From Parasponia andersonii (Eukaryota; Streptophyta; Magnoliopsida; Rosales; Cannabaceae), in NCBI GenBank assembly GCA_002914805.1, contig JXTB01000083.1:571427-635426 (forward strand): DNA of 64,000 nt, read 5' to 3'. The notes below the pieces were generated by a model. That model had not been told where the DNA came from, did not search any database, and saw only the letters and a list, made by a program, of their open reading frames with translations. Both the position numbers and the translations under genes were made by a program. This document shows positions 58,321 to 64,000 of this stretch, piece after piece; within the stretch, counting starts at the first letter, position 1; the number at the start of each line of letters is the position of its first letter.

Positions 58321-61300
58321 TGGGGGTTTTTTTTTTTTTTTATTATTTTTTTATTTTTTATATTATCCCATTTTAAAATAGCTATTTTACTCTTAATATA
58401 ATGATTTTAAAAATTAGTGTGTAAGGATATAATTTGGTAAATTTAATTCTTTAATTAGCTAAAATGCTTTTCCTTCCCATTTGCTCTCCAATTTAGAGAG
58501 AAAAATTTTTGTGAGCCCCATCTTACTTTTTTCTTTCCCATTTTTCGTTTTCTCTACCTTCTCCTTCTTACCAAATAATCTAAAATTATATTTTCTATCC
58601 CCTTTTCACTCCCACTCTTTTTTTTCCTCTCCCTTTTCCCTCTCCCTTTTCCCTCTTACTAAACATAGATATTTTGGAGGATTTGAACACAAATATGACT
58701 ATTTTTTCTAAAATGGTTTTTTTGAGACTATACTTTAAAATGATTTTTTAGAACTTATGAATAACAATATTTTTTATAATAAAAATTACGATATTATTAT
58801 GACTAATACTAATTGTATTATAACCATTTATAATAAATAGAGATAACGCTAAAAACACCCTTTTGTTATGTATTATTTCGACATTTATTTCCATGTTTTC
58901 ATAAAAATTGAAAAATACTCCTATATTTATCAAAATAGGAAAAAAGTATACCATGTGTACTTTTTTCAGTCAAACTTTAATGTAGAATATTCGAAATATC
59001 TTAACATATATTTCCAAAACTTGTTACGAAACATTCACTTGTTATCTAATTAATTAAAGTAAAAAACAATTATTTTTTACTTTTTTAGTTTGATCTTCTT
59101 TTTTTATTAGAAAAAATATTGATGATGAGTTTTTTTGCTGATAGGAATAAAGATATTCTGTTTTTAGTTGACTTGGATAAATGTTAATGTTTTATTTATT
59201 TATTTTGTTTGACAATTGGCGGTGGGGAATTTGAACTAATTAATACTTCAATATTAGAGATAGTCGTGGTTATTATCAGGTTAAGCTTACGACCATAGAT
59301 ATATGTTAATGTTAAAGGGGCATTACTGTCATGCAGGATAAAATTTTAGTCAAAATCTTGCCAAAAAGGATTGAAGAGTTACTTCATTTTTTTTTTTTTT
59401 CTAATTTTAGAAAATAAATGGGATACTTTTAGGGTTTTTAGGGATTTTGAGAACAAATGTCTAAGTGAGGTATTAAAGCATTAGAAATAGAGTGTTTTTC
59501 TTTTCTTTTTCTGGTCTATTAAAAAAAATTAAAGTGTCTTTGGAATGATTCATAATAAAAACTATTAATATAAAAAATTAGTGTTTTTGTGTACGCCTAT
59601 GAATTTTTGGGCTGATGCCCTTATATATCCATTAATGATAACCAACGATATTAAATCAACGATTGCTCCTCAATAGTACATTCGCACACAAACATACAAT
59701 GATAACCAGATATTCATGACCAAAAACTCCAATTTTCGTCTTGTCCATTTTTGTGTTATTATTCCTGCCTAGTATTCTTGCAATTAAGCAGATAAAATAT
59801 ATGCTGATATGTGCCCTATATATATATATATATGTAGTTTTCAGTTATATGACATTAATATATGTGACATGGCGTAATGGTATGATTGAATTTAAAAACT
59901 CAAGTGAGCAGTATGATATTGAATGGTGAAAATGTTGGTTATTTGTCTGCTTGTTGACACATATATGCTAAAAGCCTACCACCAATCGGATTCTCTAAAA
60001 AAATATGGTGTTGGGTTGTACATATAAATAGGTTATGAATATGATACTAATTTTTTCATCAAGATCTTATATGTGCTACAATGACATACGTGACATGATT
60101 GTGTATCATATAGTAAGACCATGTTTGTGAATTTAATCGTTGTAAAATCTTAAATGCCAAAGCGGGACCCGCATTAATTATATAAATAATCAATGTGGTT
60201 GGGTTTTGAGATTTCCTTGATTATTCTCACATTGCAAGCTACTAGCTAGCAAGCTGGTCATATAATTTATCGTTCTTCAAATAGTCAAAATTCATGGTTG
60301 TCGTGACCGTATTTGGGGTTGGAAATCATGCATGACACCATTTTCAGCATATGTCAACCACCAACACCAGCTATATATGATTAGAATCAATTAAAGTAGC
60401 AAGCAGGTGCTCCAACCGTTTAAAAGATATTCGAGTCATTCATTATTATTATTTTGGCATGAGAAGATATTCGAGTCATTCATTATTATTATTTTGGCAT
60501 GAGAGGTCAATAAATGGATAGTCTAGATCATAATATATATATATATATATATAGAGCTTCATTTGGTATTGATTACAATACTACTCATAAAACTCTTATT
60601 ATTACAGAATTAGTTAGAAAATGAAAATAAAGGAGATTAACAGTAATAGCACGTATTAATCTTGGTTAGTAATTACCCTATATCTATTTACATTCTTTGT
60701 GATTAATCTTAAAATTTTGATATATTATTATGTCACTATATATGTATGGACAAAAACATATATATGAATTTTTTTCTCTCTTTTTTAGCTCTTGAAAACA
60801 TATGTACGAATAAATCATGCATGATTAGTTTCCATAAAACGCCTTTATTTTTAAGTATTAGTATAAATATTATTATTATAAAAAAATCATTCAAGAGTTG
60901 TTTTGTACGAAAATTTATACTCTTATTAATGACATGCACCCCCCATACAAGCGTCATTCTCAAGTTACACATTAGAAAAATAAAGAATCTAATAATGGGA
61001 AAAATAACAAACTAGCAAACAATAATTAATGGAACTAGGTGCCAAAACCTGAGCAAATTTCAGTAAAATTCGAAAATAGTAGTATAATTGGCTTCTCTCT
61101 AATTGTATTTTCTCCTAACAAGAAAACCAATATCGCCCCGCTTGAAACCAATATCGCCCCGCTTGAAGGCTGAAAAAGAGATTTTTCCTTTTCTTCTCCT
61201 CTCTTCACTCTTTTCTTCCTCCCCTTCTCTACTCCTTTTTTTTTTCTTTCTCAATTTAAATGAGTCCAAATCTATTTCTAATTTATAGTATTATTTTTTG

Positions 61301-62597
61301 TATAGATTTTAGTATAATTCAAATCTTAAATATGATATTTCTTTTCAGATTTAGATCTATTTAGTAGCCGATTTTTGTTCTGTTTTTTTTTTTCCACAAG
61401 TATGGATCCCAATTGGTGCTAGCTTCATATAGTTTACTCTCTGAGAATATACCTAAGAGCGAGTATTGAAAGTAATAGGTTGTTGGTAGTTTTTGTTATA
61501 TATTTCTCTTGAAGAATTAAGGTAACTCACACATTTATAGTTGTATTTGTGATCCATTTTTTATTTTTTTTTTTGAAAATTTGAAATTATAATCTTTATA
61601 TTTATGTTGTAATTTAAAATTTTTATTTTGATTAATAATATTTCCTCGAAGAACCGTTTATATTAAGAAAAAGTAGTACTATAACCCTCGTAATAACCCT
61701 TGAGGAGGGTAATTTAATTTTGATTAATATTAATATTAATGGTCAATACTCGATAATTTCAAGGCAACTTCGAGTGAGCAACACGTCCAAACTTGAAGGA
61801 TGCAACAATTGGCTTAACTAGTGAGTCATCGAAGCACCTGTCGAATGTAAATGCAAGCAATTTTAAACCAAATTTGCCTCTTTACCTAGCTTTCTATAGA
61901 CAAGTAGTCCAACTAATACTCTTTAGTCTCTTTATACAAATACAAAGTACCATCTTCATCAGCCATACATCAAAACAAATTTTACCTGAATTTATTCATT
62001 TTGTTGTCTAATTAGATTAAATGAAAATTTATAAATGATTGGGTGACAAGCTACCAAGTGGACAAATACTATCTTCGAGTTACAAAGAATGAGGTCGCTC
62101 TTGAAATTGAGAGGATCATAATTACGATTAGACATATGATGTTGCAAATCAAATTTTGGAACCGATAATATATGAAGCATATAAATACACATCAAAATAA
62201 AGATCGATCAGTGACATATACATTAGGCGTAATTACATTAATTATTGAGCCTATAGTCCCCATCAACGTTAATTATCGATGCAACTCTTGGTAATCTGGT
62301 TACCAAATATTAGGAATATTATATTTAAGTAGATACAAATTTTTGTATATACATCACAAATAAATTCCTCAAACATAATCATAATATTGCAGCAAAACAG
62401 GAAAAAAAAAAAAACAAAAATCGCAACCTTTTGCATTGCATTAATGGAGGTTTAACTTAATCCATCGAAATATATATACAATTTTAGCAACTTTTTAGCT
62501 CAGAAGCTAAAAGCTAAGTTCAAATTACTAATTAGCATTCTAAATTTATATTATGCTAAAAGAGTAGAGGCCCCGTAGATATATAGGCCCGTGCCAA
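58321..62597. other. AT-rich intergenic DNA with short tandem duplications
   Basis: No gene is supported; open frames here are low-complexity. An exact 40-bp tandem duplication lies at about 60425-60504, a 21-bp one at about 61123-61167 (ACCAATATCGCCCCGCTTGA twice) and a TA run at 60532-60553. The last part must include the 3' UTR of the gene at 62598-63188. Confidence 0.5.
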
Positions 62598-63188
62598 CTA
62601 CCATGAAACGCAGCGTTTTGAGCTGCTTAACTTTACGGCGTTCTCCCTATTACTTCTACAACCATCCCATAACCGAATGACATTGCCGTTAAGCTCCGTC
62701 AAGTCCTGGTAACGGTACCAACTCGTCTCCCCCAATCTCGTCTTCAACGCCCTCTCCCAATAACCCTCCCACCACTCCTCACCGCCGCAACATTCCTCAA
62801 CCGCCACCGTCTCGTCGTCGCCGTCACTCTCTGTCAACTCGCCGTTATCCTCGTAGTACAATGTAAACTTCCGTCGCTTCGTCGGTCCGTCATCTTCCAC
62901 GTGGCCCGAAGCCGAAGCCAGAGCCGGAGTAGTCTCAGCAGGCAGCGGCGGCGGCGGCTCCTCCGATTTTGGGGGCGCAGACGACCTATTTGAGCTACGA
63001 TCGTTGCGAGGAGGAGGTGAGTCTACGGAATACACTCCTCCGGCGGCGCCAACAGCTCTGATCTTCCAGAAGCTAACGGCGGCCGTTATAACGGCGATCC
63101 ACGTCCATAGATTGTTAACGAAGGTGAAGAAACCAAGGTTGACATAATTGAAAGCGAGAGCTTCGAGAGGAGAATCCAAAACGTTCAT
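62598..63188 (-). CDS. Plant protein with N-terminal membrane segment, function unknown
   Basis: Single exon, 196 residues, from ATG 63188. Residues about 11-44 contain FFTFVNNLWTWIAVITAAVS, one hydrophobic helix that could be an uncleaved anchor. A long disordered Ser/Pro/acidic region follows (PPPRNDRSSNRSSAPPKSEE, PPPPLPAETT), then a folded C-terminal part with KRRKFTLYYEDNGELT, EEWWEGYWERALKTRLGETS and WYRYQDLTELNGNVIRLWDG. The length, GC content and complex composition support a real gene. I recall similar short plant proteins of unknown function but cannot name the family. The aromatic C-terminal motif would be the best search key. Confidence 0.85.
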   Translation of the reverse strand: MNVLDSPLEALAFNYVNLGFFTFVNNLWTWIAVITAAVSFWKIRAVGAAGGVYSVDSPPPRNDRSSNRSSAPPKSEEPPPPLPAETTPALASASGHVEDDGPTKRRKFTLYYEDNGELTESDGDDETVAVEECCGGEEWWEGYWERALKTRLGETSWYRYQDLTELNGNVIRLWDGCRSNRENAVKLSSSKRCVSW

Positions 63189-64000
63189 CTTTCTCTCACT
63201 AAAACTACTTTATTTTCTGTGCGGATGGATGGAGTTGGAGAGGGAGAGAGAGAGAGAGAGGGAAGCTGCTGAAAATGGTTTGGTGGTGTTTTTTTCCGGT
63301 GGTGATGGGGAGTTGGTATTTATTATGTGCAGAGAGAGAAAGCGAGAGAGGACGTGAGCCTTTGGATCAAACAAGTTGGGTTTGGGATCAGACTATAGAT
63401 GCCAAGAATCGAGAGCCAAGATGCTGATTGCCAAAGGTAGATCCGAAATATATACCGAATTTTATTTTAACAGGCTAAATATTATGATTTTCTCATGACA
63501 CGTGTCAGGTCAGGAATTTGTCTTCTTTGTTCTCTCGCTTCGCTTCTGGTCTCCTCTTGATTCTCCTGTAGCCACATAATGCGATATTGATTTAGATTCA
63601 TATTTCGAATTGCGATACAAACAGTTTATGAACCTTTTATTTTATTTTTATATTTGGAATCATATACGAAGTTGTCGATGGAGGTTTTATCAACAATAAA
63701 TTTATAAATAATAAAGAGACGTGGCTGGTGTGAATTGAAGTAGTAATCAAAGCAAATAAGGAGGGAGAGATTTATAGTGGTTCAGCCCCAAAAAAGATGA
63801 GTCTACGTCCACTGTTTTCTCACTATATTATGTATAATAATGAACACTCAAGGTTACAATCTCGTTTGGAAATCGGAAAAGCTGAAAAGCTGTTGAAAAA
63901 TACTAAAGACTTAGACTACCCAAAGTTTGGAATACTCTAAGCTTGTATTTGCTCTGACTTCTACTCTCTGTGACTTGTCTCTGCCTAGAACTTGATGTGT
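63189..64000. other. Upstream region of the membrane-protein gene and possible repeat at the edge
   Basis: A GA microsatellite (63237-63260) lies 50-70 bp before the ATG, probably as a CT tract in the 5' UTR. From about 63735 the sequence TTTATAGTGGTTCAGCCCC and CTACGTCCACTGTTTTCTCA resembles stretches often seen in plant LTRs, and it runs off the window. No gene was recognised there. Confidence 0.4.
63237..63260. repeat. GA microsatellite
   Basis: A (GA)n run; CT on the gene strand, likely in the 5' leader of the gene at 62598-63188. Confidence 0.85.

Overview
This is nuclear DNA of a flowering plant, most likely a eudicot. It has spliced genes with short GT-AG introns, AT-rich intergenic DNA full of small inverted-repeat elements, plant gene families (a KAS II tail, RRP12, a pectin methylesterase inhibitor) and Ty3/gypsy LTR retrotransposons of Tat-like layout. 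I cannot name the species.

Layout. (1) 1-98: last coding exon of a plastid beta-ketoacyl-ACP synthase II-like gene, forward strand. (2) 1626-10228, reverse strand: an 18-exon gene that reconstructs in frame to a 1286-residue RRP12-like ribosome-biogenesis protein. It is convergent with KAS II, and its upstream region carries a telo-box and three TGGGCY site II motifs. (3) About 10.5-22.9 kb: AT-rich DNA with small inverted-repeat elements and decayed coding remnants. These include a Ulp1/C48 protease-like pseudogene (forward, 12.7-15.4 kb) and two unrecognised reverse-strand pseudogenes (16.6-18.1 and 21.4-22.1 kb). (4) 22893-37080: a composite gypsy insertion, with a nearly full-length element followed by an inverted pol fragment and a third LTR piece. 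(5) 39555-43938: a second, gag-only gypsy element with two 887-bp LTRs and a GTAGC target duplication, inserted in an older inverted-repeat element. (6) 46067-46690, reverse: a single-exon pectinesterase inhibitor with a TATA box. (7) 53704-54709: a solo LTR with GAGAG target duplication. (8) 57.66-58.32 kb: a long inverted-repeat (MITE-like) element. (9) 62598-63188, reverse: a single-exon gene for a small membrane-anchored protein of unknown role. (10) The right edge may enter another repeat.

The most interesting part is the gypsy family. Two diverged copies in opposite orientation share the same loss of essentially all reverse transcriptase: the KKKN motif at the RT start is joined directly to the NNE-EYE motif of RNase H. 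The family is therefore probably mobilised in trans. Two elements keep a reverse-strand gene beside the 3' LTR (Transposase_28-like domain, then Ser/Pro-rich and coiled-coil parts), with a TATA box about 125 bp upstream of its ATG in both. The larger element also carries roughly 100-bp tandem repeats downstream of pol. All statements come from reading the sequence by eye; no searches were run.
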